From contig NZ_KB908293.1 in assembly GCF_000382425.1 (NCBI RefSeq), forward strand, positions 62,001 through 126,000: a stretch of DNA of 64,000 nucleotides, in the 5' to 3' direction. The stretch is from Empedobacter brevis NBRC 14943 = ATCC 43319. Its GTDB lineage: Bacteria > Bacteroidota > Bacteroidia > Flavobacteriales > Weeksellaceae. A program made the translations under genes and the position numbers. This document shows, one piece after another, positions 26,209-35,470 of this stretch. Position 1 is the first letter of the stretch. Every line of letters begins with the position of its first letter. The notes under the pieces are model-generated. The model was given only the letters and a program-made list of their open reading frames with translations. It did no database searches and was not told the DNA's origin.

Positions 26209-26257
26209 GTTCTAAGTTTTAAGTTCTTGGAATCTTAAAGAACTTAAAACTTAGAAC
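26209..26257. repeat. 20-bp perfect inverted repeat between the protease gene and hisA
   Basis: GTTCTAAGTTTTAAGTTCTT (26209-26228) and its exact reverse complement (26238-26257) enclose a nine-base loop. There is no T-run after it, and the operon continues to hisA, so a full terminator is unlikely. It could be a processing or mRNA-stability hairpin, and it resembles the repeat between hisB and hisH. Confidence 0.7.
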
Positions 26258-26275
26258 AAACAACTTAGATAAAAT

Positions 26276-26989
26276 ATGAGAATTATTCCTGCCATAGATA
26301 TTATCGACGGAAAATGCGTCCGATTATCACAAGGCGATTACGGTACAAAAAAAATATACAACGAAAATCCGTTGGAAGTTGCGAAGGAATTCGAAGATTA
26401 TGGCATCGAATATTTGCATTTAGTAGATTTAGACGGTGCAAAATCAAAGCAAATTATCAATTATAAAACCTTAGAATTCATTGCTTCGAAAACCAATCTA
26501 AAAATAGATTTTGGAGGAGGAATTAAAACGAATGATGATATCAGAATTGCTTTCGAATGTGGTGCCAATCAAATTACCGGAGGAAGTGTTGCCGTTCAAA
26601 ACCCAACCTTATTTCAAGAATGGATTTCCCGTTATGGAAGTGAAAAAATAATTTTAGGAGCCGATGCAAAAGATCGAAAAATTGCCACTCATGGTTGGTT
26701 AGAAACTTCTGAATTAGATGTCATCGACTTCATCACAACATACACAGAAAAAGGAATTGATTATGTCATTTGCACCGATATTTCAAAAGACGGAATGTTA
26801 CAAGGAACTTCAAACGAGCTGTACACAGAAATTTTAGCATCTGCTAATGTTAAATTAATTGCTTCGGGCGGCGTTTCTTCTATTGCCGATTTAATTAAAA
26901 TCAAAGAATTAGGCTGTGAAGGTGTGATTTTGGGTAAAGCAATTTATGAAGGGAAAATTTCACTTCATGATTTACGAGAGGTAATTTAA
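26276..26989 (+). CDS. hisA: HisA, ProFAR isomerase
   Basis: A 237-residue TIM barrel. It begins [23 protein letters not shown] with the catalytic Asp8 (AIDI), includes [26 protein letters not shown], and [12 protein letters not shown] with [12 protein letters not shown] near the end, and a middle segment ([14 protein letters not shown]) carrying the second catalytic Asp. It isomerises ProFAR to PRFAR for the HisFH step. Confidence 0.96.
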   Translation: MRIIPAIDIIDGKCVRLSQGDYGTKKIYNENPLEVAKEFEDYGIEYLHLVDLDGAKSKQIINYKTLEFIASKTNLKIDFGGGIKTNDDIRIAFECGANQITGGSVAVQNPTLFQEWISRYGSEKIILGADAKDRKIATHGWLETSELDVIDFITTYTEKGIDYVICTDISKDGMLQGTSNELYTEILASANVKLIASGGVSSIADLIKIKELGCEGVILGKAIYEGKISLHDLREVI

Positions 26990-27025
26990 TTATTTACGAT
27001 CTGATAGTAATACATTACAACTAAT

Positions 27026-27778
27026 ATGTTAAAAAAAAGAATCATTCCATGTCTGGACATCAAAGATGGGAGAACGGTAAAAGGTATTAATTTTATTGGG
27101 CTTCGCGATGCAGGAGATCCGGTAGAATTAGCAAAGAAGTATGTTGAAGAAGGAGCTGATGAATTAGTTTTTTTAGATATCACAGCAACAATTGAGAAAC
27201 GAAAAACACTAGTTGAAATGGTTGAAAAAATTGCAGGAGCAATTAATATTCCGTTTACAGTTGGAGGAGGAATCAATTCAGTAGAAGATGCTTCTTTAGT
27301 TATTCTAGCCGGAGCTGATAAAGTTTCAGTCAATTCATCTGCTGTAAAGAATCCTCACTTAATCACAGATTTAGCAACTCAATTTGGTTCTCAATGTGTA
27401 GTAGTTGCTGTGGATACCCGTAGTGTAAATGGAATACAAAAAGTTTTTGTGAATGGAGGAAAAACAGAAACGGAATGGAAAACACTGGATTGGGTAAAAA
27501 AAGTAGAAAAATTAGGCGCAGGAGAAATTCTATTGACTTCAATGGATGGCGACGGAACAAAATCCGGTTTTAAAATTGAGATTACAAAAGAAGTTTCAGC
27601 ATCTGTTAATATTCCCGTGATCGCTTCCGGAGGAGCTGGAGAAATAAAACATTTTACAGAAATATTCACCCAAACGAAAGCCAGTGGAGGATTAGCTGCA
27701 AGTATTTTCCATTTTGGGGAGATTCCAATTCCAACACTCAAAACTTATTTAAAAGAACAAAATATTCCAATACGATGA
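27026..27778 (+). CDS. hisF: HisF, imidazole glycerol phosphate synthase cyclase subunit
   Basis: A 250-residue TIM barrel homologous to HisA. The start is [23 protein letters not shown], with the catalytic Asp in CLDIKDG and the second in [14 protein letters not shown]; phosphate-binding loops are FTVGGGI and [10 protein letters not shown]. It forms the IGPS complex with HisH. The stop overlaps the hisIE start by four bases (ATGA). Confidence 0.97.
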   Translation: MLKKRIIPCLDIKDGRTVKGINFIGLRDAGDPVELAKKYVEEGADELVFLDITATIEKRKTLVEMVEKIAGAINIPFTVGGGINSVEDASLVILAGADKVSVNSSAVKNPHLITDLATQFGSQCVVVAVDTRSVNGIQKVFVNGGKTETEWKTLDWVKKVEKLGAGEILLTSMDGDGTKSGFKIEITKEVSASVNIPVIASGGAGEIKHFTEIFTQTKASGGLAASIFHFGEIPIPTLKTYLKEQNIPIR

Positions 27779-28386
27779 TAATTGATTTTAAGAAAAGTCA
27801 TGACGGATTAATTCCTGTTATTATTCAACATGATTTAAACAACCAAGTGCTCATGTTGGGCTACATGAACAAAGAGGCTTTTAATAAAACCCAAGAAATT
27901 GGAAAAGTCACCTTTTTTTCTCGTTCCAAAAACAGATTATGGACGAAAGGTGAAGAGTCCGGTAATTTTTTAGAAGTAAAATCTATTGCGGTTGATTGTG
28001 ATCAAGATACTCTTTTGATTAAAGTTAAACCTTATGGTCCTACTTGTCATACCGGTTCCACAACTTGTTTTAATGAAATTTCAACTCATGGTTTTCTCTA
28101 TGAATTAGAGCACACCATAAATGAACGCATCGATTTGGATAACGATCCTGATTCTTATACAAACAAATTATACAAAAGAGGTATAAATAAAGTTGCCCAA
28201 AAAGTAGGAGAAGAAGCAATAGAATTGGTCATTGAAGCCAAAGACAGCAACAATGATTTATTCTTAAATGAGGCTGCAGATCTGATGTATCATTATTTAA
28301 TTTTATTAAAAACAAAAGGGTTCAAATTAGACGATGTCGAGAAGATCTTAAAGTCGAGAGAAAACGGTCCTCGAAGAGAAGAATAA
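27775..28386 (+). CDS. hisIE: Bifunctional HisIE: PRA-CH hydrolase / PRA-PH pyrophosphohydrolase
   Basis: A 203-residue fusion. The HisI half has [23 protein letters not shown] and the zinc-binding [12 protein letters not shown]; the HisE half after about residue 110 has [25 protein letters not shown] and [17 protein letters not shown]. It carries out steps 2 and 3. It is the last gene of the his operon and its stop codon lies within the terminator hairpin at 28385-28408. Confidence 0.96.
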   Translation: MIIDFKKSHDGLIPVIIQHDLNNQVLMLGYMNKEAFNKTQEIGKVTFFSRSKNRLWTKGEESGNFLEVKSIAVDCDQDTLLIKVKPYGPTCHTGSTTCFNEISTHGFLYELEHTINERIDLDNDPDSYTNKLYKRGINKVAQKVGEEAIELVIEAKDSNNDLFLNEAADLMYHYLILLKTKGFKLDDVEKILKSRENGPRREE

Positions 28387-28408
28387 AAGCGAATTACTAT
28401 TCGCTTTT
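28385..28408. terminator. Bidirectional terminator ending the his operon
   Basis: AAAAGCGAAT / ATTCGCTTTT, a perfect 10-bp stem with a TACT loop. It overlaps the hisIE stop codon on one side and the last codons of the convergent DUF417 gene on the other, leaving only 10 bases between the two genes. Confidence 0.8.
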
Positions 28409-29008
28409 TAATTTCAATATTCTTGTGGCACAATCTGAAGCCACAATTAAACCTCCTGTCAACATGATGATATCTTTGATCACTAGTCTTCCTGCTGCAG
28501 ATAAATAGGGAAATCCATGTTGAGGAGTTGGAAAATCTCCTCCTAAATCAGGCACAAATGTTTCGGGTGTTGTGATAAGAAATGAAAGCGTTACAAGTGA
28601 CATCCCGACCGTTAAAATTCCGCCCCAAAAACCAATTTTTGGAAACCAGATTCCTAATAAAACCAAAATTCCAATACTCACAATTGCAGTACCTAAACCA
28701 TAAGAAAACACATAGGTCCCGTTGGTTCTGTGCCATTCAATATTTTTTAAAACCGTTTGTCCTTCCGGATTTTTAAATTGTGTGTATTCAGCAACCATTT
28801 TTCCTTCTTCCGAAACCACTTGATGATGGCTGTTATTGTAGAAAAAATTCATAAACGGACTATTGCTTACAAAAGGAACAATTCCGTCTGCTTCGTACTG
28901 AAAAGCTTTTAAACCACCAATCCAAGCCATTACAATAAAAATTGAAAGCCGAAGCGAGTGAATAAACCAAGGTTGATGTTTTGAAAAAAAATGTACTATA
29001 GAGTTCAT
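28397..29008 (-). CDS. DUF417 (YkgB/RclC-like) inner membrane protein
   Basis: A 203-residue protein with four hydrophobic segments. The N-terminus LRLSIFIVMAWIGGLKAFQYEADGIVPFVSNSPFM is typical of DUF417 (YkgB), as is the later TFVPDLGGDFPTPQHGFPYLSAAGRLVIKD. In E. coli the relative RclC belongs to a regulon that responds to reactive chlorine, so a stress or redox role is conceivable here; this is by analogy. An AraC regulator is encoded next to it on the same strand. Confidence 0.83.
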   Translation of the reverse strand: MNSIVHFFSKHQPWFIHSLRLSIFIVMAWIGGLKAFQYEADGIVPFVSNSPFMNFFYNNSHHQVVSEEGKMVAEYTQFKNPEGQTVLKNIEWHRTNGTYVFSYGLGTAIVSIGILVLLGIWFPKIGFWGGILTVGMSLVTLSFLITTPETFVPDLGGDFPTPQHGFPYLSAAGRLVIKDIIMLTGGLIVASDCATRILKLKSE

Positions 29009-29089
29009 CGCAATTTATTTTTTATATCTAAGACAAAATTAACGACATCAAGCATCTCAAAAAATGGATAAAAAAGGGCGTTGCATAGA

Positions 29090-29926
29090 TTATTTTGCAA
29101 CAATAGAGATTCCTACATTGTCTCTGAATTTTTTTGGAGAGATATGTACATGTTTTTTAAAAAAACGACTAAAATAGAATTCGTCTGCAAAACCAAGCTC
29201 ATTGGATATCTCTTTTACACTTTTATGTGTTAAATGAAGTTTCTTTTTTGCTTCTAAAATCATACGTTCTTGTATCAAAACAGAAGGGGTTTTTCCAAAT
29301 TTGTTTTTCATTTTTTTGCTAAATGCATCAACAGATAAATTAAAATAATCGGCATAGAAGGAGACGGACTTTTCCTTTATAAAATGCGTTTCTAACACAT
29401 GTTGAAAATCGGATAAATGATCTAGCATTTCAGAATTTGTTTCACTTATTCCTTGTGAAATTTGTTTTTCTCTGCTTGATAAAGCGAGAATTAATTGCAA
29501 ATATGATTTTAAAACGGATTGATTATAACTTTCCGTTCGGTACGCCAACGCTTCAATTTTTTGAAACAATACACTAACTTCATCAAAAAGCTGATCAGAA
29601 AGCATAATATAAGGCTCGGTATAGATGTTATTGAACAGAATCCCATTACAGGCGACTTCTTTTTTATGGTACTCTATGCAGTAAAAGTCCCCGTGAAAAC
29701 GCAAATAATAAAGTGAGTTCATCGTTGTTTCCTTCCATTCCAAAATTTGGTAAGGTGTTAAAAAAATCATGCACTTTCCGGTACACGTATAATAATTATC
29801 ATCTATTGTAAAGACCGCATGACCTTCAAAAAGTACAAGGTTATAAAAAGGTTCATTTATCTTCTCTAAATCATGAAAAGCAGTAGGTGTAATGACACGA
29901 ATAAAAGGTTGCAATGAATTTTTCAT
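29090..29926 (-). CDS. AraC-family transcriptional regulator
   Basis: A protein of about 278 residues with an N-terminal cupin-like arabinose-binding-type half and a C-terminal double HTH (SVSFYADYFNLSVDAFSKKMKNKFG; SVKEISNELGFADEFYFSRFFKKH). An in-frame ATG at 29947 would lie inside the TATTTTTG element at 29945-29952, so I take the ATG at 29926 (MKNSLQPFIRV). It probably controls the DUF417 gene, by adjacency. Its ligand is unknown. Confidence 0.87.
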   Translation of the reverse strand: MKNSLQPFIRVITPTAFHDLEKINEPFYNLVLFEGHAVFTIDDNYYTCTGKCMIFLTPYQILEWKETTMNSLYYLRFHGDFYCIEYHKKEVACNGILFNNIYTEPYIMLSDQLFDEVSVLFQKIEALAYRTESYNQSVLKSYLQLILALSSREKQISQGISETNSEMLDHLSDFQHVLETHFIKEKSVSFYADYFNLSVDAFSKKMKNKFGKTPSVLIQERMILEAKKKLHLTHKSVKEISNELGFADEFYFSRFFKKHVHISPKKFRDNVGISIVAK

Positions 29927-29944
29927 TTTAATAAAACTAAAATA

Positions 29945-29952
29945 CAAAAATA
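29945..29952 (-). promoter_or_regulatory. Candidate -7 element of the AraC gene
   Basis: The minus strand reads TATTTTTG (TAnnTTTG), about 19 bases upstream of the ATG at 29926. It excludes the in-frame ATG at 29947 as a start. Confidence 0.45.
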
Positions 29953-29978
29953 TGCTGAATGTTTATTTCTGCGTTAGG

Positions 29979-30071
29979 GATTGAAATGAAAAGCCTTTGT
30001 CAACCTCAAAATAAATACTATACTTATTAGGTAAAGATTGCAACGAAAAGCCCGTCCGAAAGGAACGCTCA
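29979..30071. repeat. Two near-identical GATTG-AAAAGCC sequences in the intergenic gap
   Basis: GATTGAAATGAAAAGCC (29979-29995) and GATTGCAACGAAAAGCC (30036-30052) match at 15 of 17 positions, 57 bases apart. The second is followed by a GNRA-type hairpin candidate CGTCC-GAAA-GGAACG. The 284-base gap 29948-30231 otherwise holds only promoter-like sequence for the next operon. Confidence 0.4.
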
Positions 30072-30156
30072 AATTGTATACACTAGGAAATAACCAAACT
30101 TTATAGGAGAATGATTTTTAACACGTTTTCATAATTTTATCTCAAACTTTAAAATA

Positions 30157-30206
30157 GTTCTAAATAAAGTTTTAGCTTTGCACTACTTAAATTTGGTCTA
30201 AATAAT
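30157..30206 (+). promoter_or_regulatory. Promoter region of the ankyrin-PepSY operon with a direct repeat
   Basis: Two -7 candidates are present, TAGCTTTG (30173-30180) and TAAATTTG (30188-30195). A near-exact direct repeat, GTTCTAAATAA and GGTCTAAATAA, brackets them. Such repeats suggest an operator. A TTTAAAA-TAG-TTCTAAA inverted repeat covers the first copy, in a form like metal-dependent repressor sites; the regulator is unknown. Confidence 0.4.
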
Positions 30207-30231
30207 AATTGATTTAACAAAACTCTATTTT

Positions 30232-31698
30232 ATGAAAAAAATATTCTTTACCGCAGCGATATTATTAACATCATTTTTGCAAGCACAAACAAATACGATG
30301 TTAAATGGTGATTTTTGGAAGAAAAATCCGGATATCTCGGTTGTGAAAGGAGAAATAGCGAAAGGCAATAACCCTGCCGAAGCGAATAGAGGAAACCACG
30401 ATGTGGTAAGTATGGCAATCAATAATGGTGCTGATTTTGAAACCATTAAGTTTTTAATTGATCAACCGGGAAATAGTGTTACAAAAAACACGCATGATGG
30501 TCGTCAATATATCCATTGGGCTGCAAACAAAGGAAATCTAGCATTAGTCAACTACTTGATTCAGAAAGGATCTGATCTTAACCGTACGGATGACAAAGGA
30601 GCTACTCCCCTAGCCTTTGCTGCCGGATTGGGACAAACAAATCCAGAGATTTATAACGCTTTTTTTGCTGCAGGAATTCAGCCAAAACAAAAATACAGCA
30701 ATGGTGAAACGATTCTGTTGATGGCAATTGGAAGTGATAAAGACCTGAAATTGACAGAATATTTAACGACAAAAGGTTTATCATTAAAAGATGTTGATGC
30801 ATCCGGACGTACTGCCTTTGATTATGCTGCAAAGAACGGAAATATCGAGTTATTAAAAACATTAATTTCCAAAGGTGTGAAGCCAACAAATGCTGCTTTA
30901 ATTTTTGCATCAAAAGGAACACGTTTTGCATCGACTAATTTAGACACCTATAAATATTTGATTGAAGAAGTAAAACTTTCTCCGATCTCTAAAGGTGAAA
31001 ATGGCGAAACTGTTTTACACAATATCATCAACAAAAAAGACCAAAAAGAGATCATTAACTATTTCATCGAAAAAGGTGTTGATGTCAATACAGTTGATAA
31101 AGATGGCAACAATGTTTTGATGATTGCTGCAGGTTCAGCTAATTTAGATGCTGTTAAACAAATTGCTGCAAAAACAAAAGACATTAATACCGTGAACGCA
31201 AAAGGCGAAACAGCATTATTTACAGCTGTACAAAAAGGTTCTCCGGAAGTCGTTTCGTATTTAATTGAGAAAGGTGCTAAAACAAATGTAAAAGCGAAAG
31301 ACGGTAACTTAGGGGTTTACCTTATTCATTCTTACAAAAAAGAAAATGCAAATGAATTTTCTGAAAAACTTTCTATCTTAAGTAAAAATGGGGTAAATCT
31401 ATCAGCTCCTCAGGCAGACGGAAGTACACTATATCATACTGCGGTTACAAAAAATGATCTTGGTTTATTGAAAAGTTTGGTTGCTTTAAACATCGATGTT
31501 AACGCACAAAACGAAGATAATATGACCGCTTTACACCGTGCAGCTTTAGTTGCAAAAGATGATGTTATTCTAAAATATTTACTATCAATCGGTGCAAAAA
31601 AAGAGTTAAAAACGGAGTTTGATGAAACAGCTTATGATTTAGCTTCAGAAAACGAAACTTTAACAGAAAATAATATTTCAATCGACTTTTTAAAATAA
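30232..31698 (+). CDS. Exported ankyrin repeat protein
   Basis: A 488-residue protein with a signal peptide (MKKIFFTAAILLTSFLQAQ) and around ten ankyrin repeats from residue 60 to the C-terminus (for example YIHWAANKGNLALVNYLIQKG, TAFDYAAKNGNIELLKTLISKG, TALHRAALVAKDDVILKYLLSIG). Ankyrin repeats mediate protein binding; the partner is unknown. It heads an operon with DUF2271, a PepSY/flavoreductase and ApbE, so it may be a scaffold for that system in the periplasm. Confidence 0.88.
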   Translation: MKKIFFTAAILLTSFLQAQTNTMLNGDFWKKNPDISVVKGEIAKGNNPAEANRGNHDVVSMAINNGADFETIKFLIDQPGNSVTKNTHDGRQYIHWAANKGNLALVNYLIQKGSDLNRTDDKGATPLAFAAGLGQTNPEIYNAFFAAGIQPKQKYSNGETILLMAIGSDKDLKLTEYLTTKGLSLKDVDASGRTAFDYAAKNGNIELLKTLISKGVKPTNAALIFASKGTRFASTNLDTYKYLIEEVKLSPISKGENGETVLHNIINKKDQKEIINYFIEKGVDVNTVDKDGNNVLMIAAGSANLDAVKQIAAKTKDINTVNAKGETALFTAVQKGSPEVVSYLIEKGAKTNVKAKDGNLGVYLIHSYKKENANEFSEKLSILSKNGVNLSAPQADGSTLYHTAVTKNDLGLLKSLVALNIDVNAQNEDNMTALHRAALVAKDDVILKYLLSIGAKKELKTEFDETAYDLASENETLTENNISIDFLK

Positions 31699-31725
31699 TC
31701 GTTGTAAAATTAAAAAATACAAAAA

Positions 31726-32208
31726 ATGAAATCTTTAATAAAAATCACATTTGTAACACTTTTCTTAGGTTTATCAACTTTTTCATTTGCGCAAAATGCA
31801 AAATATAAATGCATGCTGCAAATGTCAAATTACAAAGGATTAGAGGCTTATGTTGTGGTATCATTAATCAATCCAAATGGTCAATACGAAAAAACATTGT
31901 ATATGATGGGACCGGATAAACAATGGTACAACGGTTTCAAACAATGGGATAAATTCAATAAAAAGAAAAAAGAGAAATTGAGTGGAATTACCGGTGCTTC
32001 TGTAGCAGCAGGAGATCGTAGCATTACCACATTTTCAATTGATCAATCTAAAATGAACAAGGGATACAAATTACGTTTTGAATCTGCTGTTGAAGATGGT
32101 CAATATCATGTTTCAGATGTCGAAATTCCATTAACAACTGCAGGTATTACACAAAAGGTAGACGGAAAAGGATATATAAGATACGTGAAATTAAGCAAAG
32201 CGCAATAA
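31726..32208 (+). CDS. DUF2271 exported protein
   Basis: A 160-residue protein with signal peptide (ending FSFAQ). The body contains VVVSLINPNGQYEKTLYMMG and the lysine-rich QWDKFNKKKKEKLSGITGAS, the DUF2271 pattern. In many genomes DUF2271 sits beside PepSY reductases and ApbE, as here. Its function is unknown; probable beta-sandwich, possibly an FMN acceptor or partner. It lies 27 bases after the ankyrin gene and 10 before the PepSY gene. Confidence 0.82.
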   Translation: MKSLIKITFVTLFLGLSTFSFAQNAKYKCMLQMSNYKGLEAYVVVSLINPNGQYEKTLYMMGPDKQWYNGFKQWDKFNKKKKEKLSGITGASVAAGDRSITTFSIDQSKMNKGYKLRFESAVEDGQYHVSDVEIPLTTAGITQKVDGKGYIRYVKLSKAQ

Positions 32209-32218
32209 GACTTAAATA

Positions 32219-34417
32219 ATGACTTTATCGATTTGGCGTTATGCCCATCTTGCTTTAGCAATTTTATCGTTTCTATTTCTAACAATGGCTTCTATTACAG
32301 GAGTCATTTTAGCTATTGATCCTGTTGTCGAAAAAACTCAACCTTACAAAGCAGATCATTTTAATGAAATTTCTTTAGCAGAAACCATACCTGTCTTACA
32401 AGAAAAATATGCTGAAATTTTAGAATTGAGTATCGATTACAATCAATTTGTAACATTAGAAGGTTTTGACGAAGATGGAAATGATTTCAAACAATACATT
32501 GATCCTGCAACAGGAGAAAAATTAGGTAACCCAATCAAAAAAAGTGAGTTTATCGAGTGGGTAACGTCCTTGCATCGTTCACTTTTCTTACACGAAACAG
32601 GACGATTTATTGTTGGCGTCATGTCTTTTTTATTATTCCTGATCGCCTTTTCCGGGACAATTTTAATCATCAAACGTCAACAAGGCATTCGCCACTTCTT
32701 TGCCAAAATCAATAAAGATTTCTTTGCACTGTATTTTCATGTTGTTGGCGGAAGATTATTGTTAATTCCGATTATCATTATTTCCTTAACGGGAACTTAT
32801 TTATTTATGCTGCGTTTCGAAATGATTCCCAATCCGAAAGTAGAAGCAGCAGAAATTACTTCATCAGCTGATGAAAATACCACGAAAATTGAACTGAAAG
32901 ATTTCGTTATTTTCAAGGAAACTAAACTAGCTGATATTCAGAAAATAGAATTTCCATTTGATCCGGAAGATCCGAATGAATTCTATACAATCAAATTAAA
33001 CGACCGCGAAATCACTGTCAATCAAATCAACGGAAAAGTAGAGAACGAGACTTTTTATCCAAAGGCTCAGGTTTTCGAAAAGTTGAGTTTAGATTTGCAT
33101 ACAGGACGCACAAATATGATTTGGGCAATTATTTTAGGGATTGCTTCTCTTCACATTCTTTTCTTTATTTATTCAGGTTTCGTGATTACGTTCAAACGTA
33201 CACGTACAAAGATTGGAAAGAATAAATTCTCTGCAAACGAAGCCGAAATTATCCTTTTAGTGGGCTCAGAAAATGGTTCAACTCTAGGTTTTGCAACTAA
33301 AATTCAGGAACAAATTTTAGCAAGTGGAAAAAAATCATACATGGCTCAAATGAATCAATACGAAATTTTTCCGAATGCAAAACAGCTTATCATTTTTACT
33401 TCAACTTACGGTATTGGTGATGCTCCAACAAATGCGAAAAAATTTGAATCTTTGGTGCAAAAATTTCCTCAACAACAAGAAATAAAATTCTCTGTTATCG
33501 GTTTTGGCTCTCGTGCCTATTCGGAGTTTTGCGGTTATGCTATTAAAGTTGAAGAGTTGTTAAATCATCAGGAATGGGCAACTCGTCTGATTGATTTAAA
33601 AACAATTAACGATAAATCCCCTGAAGAATTTACACATTGGGTCACTTCATTTAAAGAAGCAACCGATATTCCGTTGGCGGCAATTCCTTCAATGTATATT
33701 GGTAGAGCTCCGAAACTCAAAAATGTTAACGTAATTTCTACGACTAAAACGACTGAACAGGATGCTACGTTTTCTGTTCTACTGGACACAAAAGAGAAAT
33801 TCAAATCCGGAGATTTATTGGCTATTTATCCCGAAAGTGATCATAAAGAACGATTATATTCCGTTGGAAAAGTTGACAATAAACTTCAATTAATCGTCAA
33901 ACTACACGAATTTGGATTAGGTTCTCAATACCTCTATCATTTAGTTCCTCATTCGACCATTAAAGCGAGAATTGTAAAAAATAAAGCGTTTAGATTTCCG
34001 AAAGCTTCCAAAGTTGTCATGATTGCAAACGGAACAGGAATTGCACCTTTTCTTGGTATGATAGACGAAAATAAGAAGAAGGTAGAAACGCATTTGTATA
34101 CTGGCTTTCGTCATCTGAATCCTACCACTAAAGGGTATCAAGTTTTTGCAAAAGAACAGATTGAGAAGAATCATTTAACAAAGTTTAATATTGCTTTTTC
34201 TCGCGAAGAACATAAACAATATGTCATGGATTTGGTGAATCGTGATGCACAATTATTTGCCGAAGCTTTGCAAAACAAAGGAGTTATTATGGTTTGTGGT
34301 GCTTTGGCGATGCAACATGATGTAGAAAAAGTGTTGGAAAAAATTTGTCAAGAACAGTTGAATAAATCGTTTGAAGAATTTAAACGCAACGGGCAATTTT
34401 TAACCGATTGTTATTAA
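32219..34417 (+). CDS. PepSY membrane protein fused to a flavodoxin/FAD/NAD(P)H reductase
   Basis: A 732-residue fusion. The N-terminal part (about 1-335) has PepSY-type membrane helices (residues about 8-32, 130-150, 178-200, 298-325) and a periplasmic domain. The C-terminal part resembles sulfite reductase flavoprotein or CPR: flavodoxin-like (IILLVGSENGSTLGFA near residue 342, FTSTYGIGDAPTNA), FAD-binding (ERLYSVGK) and NAD(P)H-binding (MIANGTGIAPFLG near residue 600), ending FLTDCY. It likely carries electrons from cytosolic NAD(P)H across the inner membrane to a periplasmic acceptor such as a flavin or Fe(III); inferred. Confidence 0.88.
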   Translation: MTLSIWRYAHLALAILSFLFLTMASITGVILAIDPVVEKTQPYKADHFNEISLAETIPVLQEKYAEILELSIDYNQFVTLEGFDEDGNDFKQYIDPATGEKLGNPIKKSEFIEWVTSLHRSLFLHETGRFIVGVMSFLLFLIAFSGTILIIKRQQGIRHFFAKINKDFFALYFHVVGGRLLLIPIIIISLTGTYLFMLRFEMIPNPKVEAAEITSSADENTTKIELKDFVIFKETKLADIQKIEFPFDPEDPNEFYTIKLNDREITVNQINGKVENETFYPKAQVFEKLSLDLHTGRTNMIWAIILGIASLHILFFIYSGFVITFKRTRTKIGKNKFSANEAEIILLVGSENGSTLGFATKIQEQILASGKKSYMAQMNQYEIFPNAKQLIIFTSTYGIGDAPTNAKKFESLVQKFPQQQEIKFSVIGFGSRAYSEFCGYAIKVEELLNHQEWATRLIDLKTINDKSPEEFTHWVTSFKEATDIPLAAIPSMYIGRAPKLKNVNVISTTKTTEQDATFSVLLDTKEKFKSGDLLAIYPESDHKERLYSVGKVDNKLQLIVKLHEFGLGSQYLYHLVPHSTIKARIVKNKAFRFPKASKVVMIANGTGIAPFLGMIDENKKKVETHLYTGFRHLNPTTKGYQVFAKEQIEKNHLTKFNIAFSREEHKQYVMDLVNRDAQLFAEALQNKGVIMVCGALAMQHDVEKVLEKICQEQLNKSFEEFKRNGQFLTDCY

Positions 34418-34431
34418 AATCTTTTCAGAAA

Positions 34432-35439
34432 ATGAACAATTCAATTCTAAAAAATATATTCACTTTTATACTATTGTATACTCTAATTCCGGCGAATGCT
34501 CAAACAGTCGGAGTTAGAGATACAATTTTAATGGGAAGCCGTTTCCGAATTACGCTGGTTGACAGCGATTCTATTTCTGCAGAAAAAAACATCAACAAAG
34601 CCATTGATGAAATGATTCGGATTGAGAAATTGATCTCCGATTGGAAGCCAGACTCACAAGTTTCATTGGTGAATCAAAATGCAGGAATTCAGCCTATAAA
34701 AGTTGACCGAGAAGTACTTGAATTGACAAAACGCGCCATTTATTTTTCAAAGGTTACGAATGGTGCATTTGACATCAGTTTTGCTGCAATGGACAGAATT
34801 TGGAAATTTGATGGTTCTATGGAGGAAATTCCAACTCAGGAAGCAATTCAAAAAGCCATTGAAAAAATTGGTTATCAAAATATTCTTCTGGATGAAGAAA
34901 ACGCAACAATCTTCTTGAAAAAAGCCGGAATGAAAATCGGTTTTGGATCTACAGGAAAAGGTTATGCTGCACAAAAAGCACGTACCTATATGCAAAGTCT
35001 GGGCATAAAAGCCGGAATTATTGATGCTTCGGGCGATATGACAATTTGGGGAACTCAGCCAAATGGAGCTCCTTGGCGAGTTGGAATTACACATCCATTC
35101 AAGCGCTATAAAATGGCCGACATTTTATCGATGGGAAATGCTGCTGTCACAACTTCCGGTGATTATGAAAAGTTTATTCTGATTGATGGTATTCGTTATT
35201 CACATATCATTAACCCAAAAACCGGTTATCCTTCAACAGGATTGACAGGGGTTACAGTTATTGGTCCGGATGCTGAAATGTGCAATGGCTTTAGTACTTC
35301 TATAATGGTTTTAGGAAAAAAAGAAGGATTAGAGTTAATCAACCAACAAAAGGATTATGCCGCTTTACTGATTACTGATAAAGGCAAGATTATCCGTTCT
35401 AAAAACTACAAGAAAATAAAACGAAATCTTTCGAAATAA
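34432..35439 (+). CDS. apbE: FAD:protein FMN transferase (ApbE family)
   Basis: About 335 residues, exported (MNNSILKNIFTFILLYTLIPANAQ). ApbE attaches FMN covalently to Thr/Ser of partner proteins. Motifs: FGSTGKGYAAQKA (flavin binding), DASGDMTIWG, TTSGDYEKF, and SHIINPKTGYPSTGLTGVTVIG with the metal-binding residues. A longer frame begins at 34408 and overlaps the upstream gene; I choose the ATG at 34432, which begins the signal peptide. Its target is likely a protein of this operon or another flavin carrier. Confidence 0.93.
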   Translation: MNNSILKNIFTFILLYTLIPANAQTVGVRDTILMGSRFRITLVDSDSISAEKNINKAIDEMIRIEKLISDWKPDSQVSLVNQNAGIQPIKVDREVLELTKRAIYFSKVTNGAFDISFAAMDRIWKFDGSMEEIPTQEAIQKAIEKIGYQNILLDEENATIFLKKAGMKIGFGSTGKGYAAQKARTYMQSLGIKAGIIDASGDMTIWGTQPNGAPWRVGITHPFKRYKMADILSMGNAAVTTSGDYEKFILIDGIRYSHIINPKTGYPSTGLTGVTVIGPDAEMCNGFSTSIMVLGKKEGLELINQQKDYAALLITDKGKIIRSKNYKKIKRNLSK

Positions 35440-35470
35440 AGCTTATTTTTATTCTTCTGAAGAATTTGAG

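Noticed and set aside
26209..26257. Transcription terminator inside the his operon
   Set aside because: No T-run follows the stem on the plus strand, and hisA, hisF and hisIE directly continue.
30036..30071. Possible CRISPR or tRNA fragment
   Set aside because: Only two short copies are present, at irregular spacing, with no cas genes and no tRNA cloverleaf.
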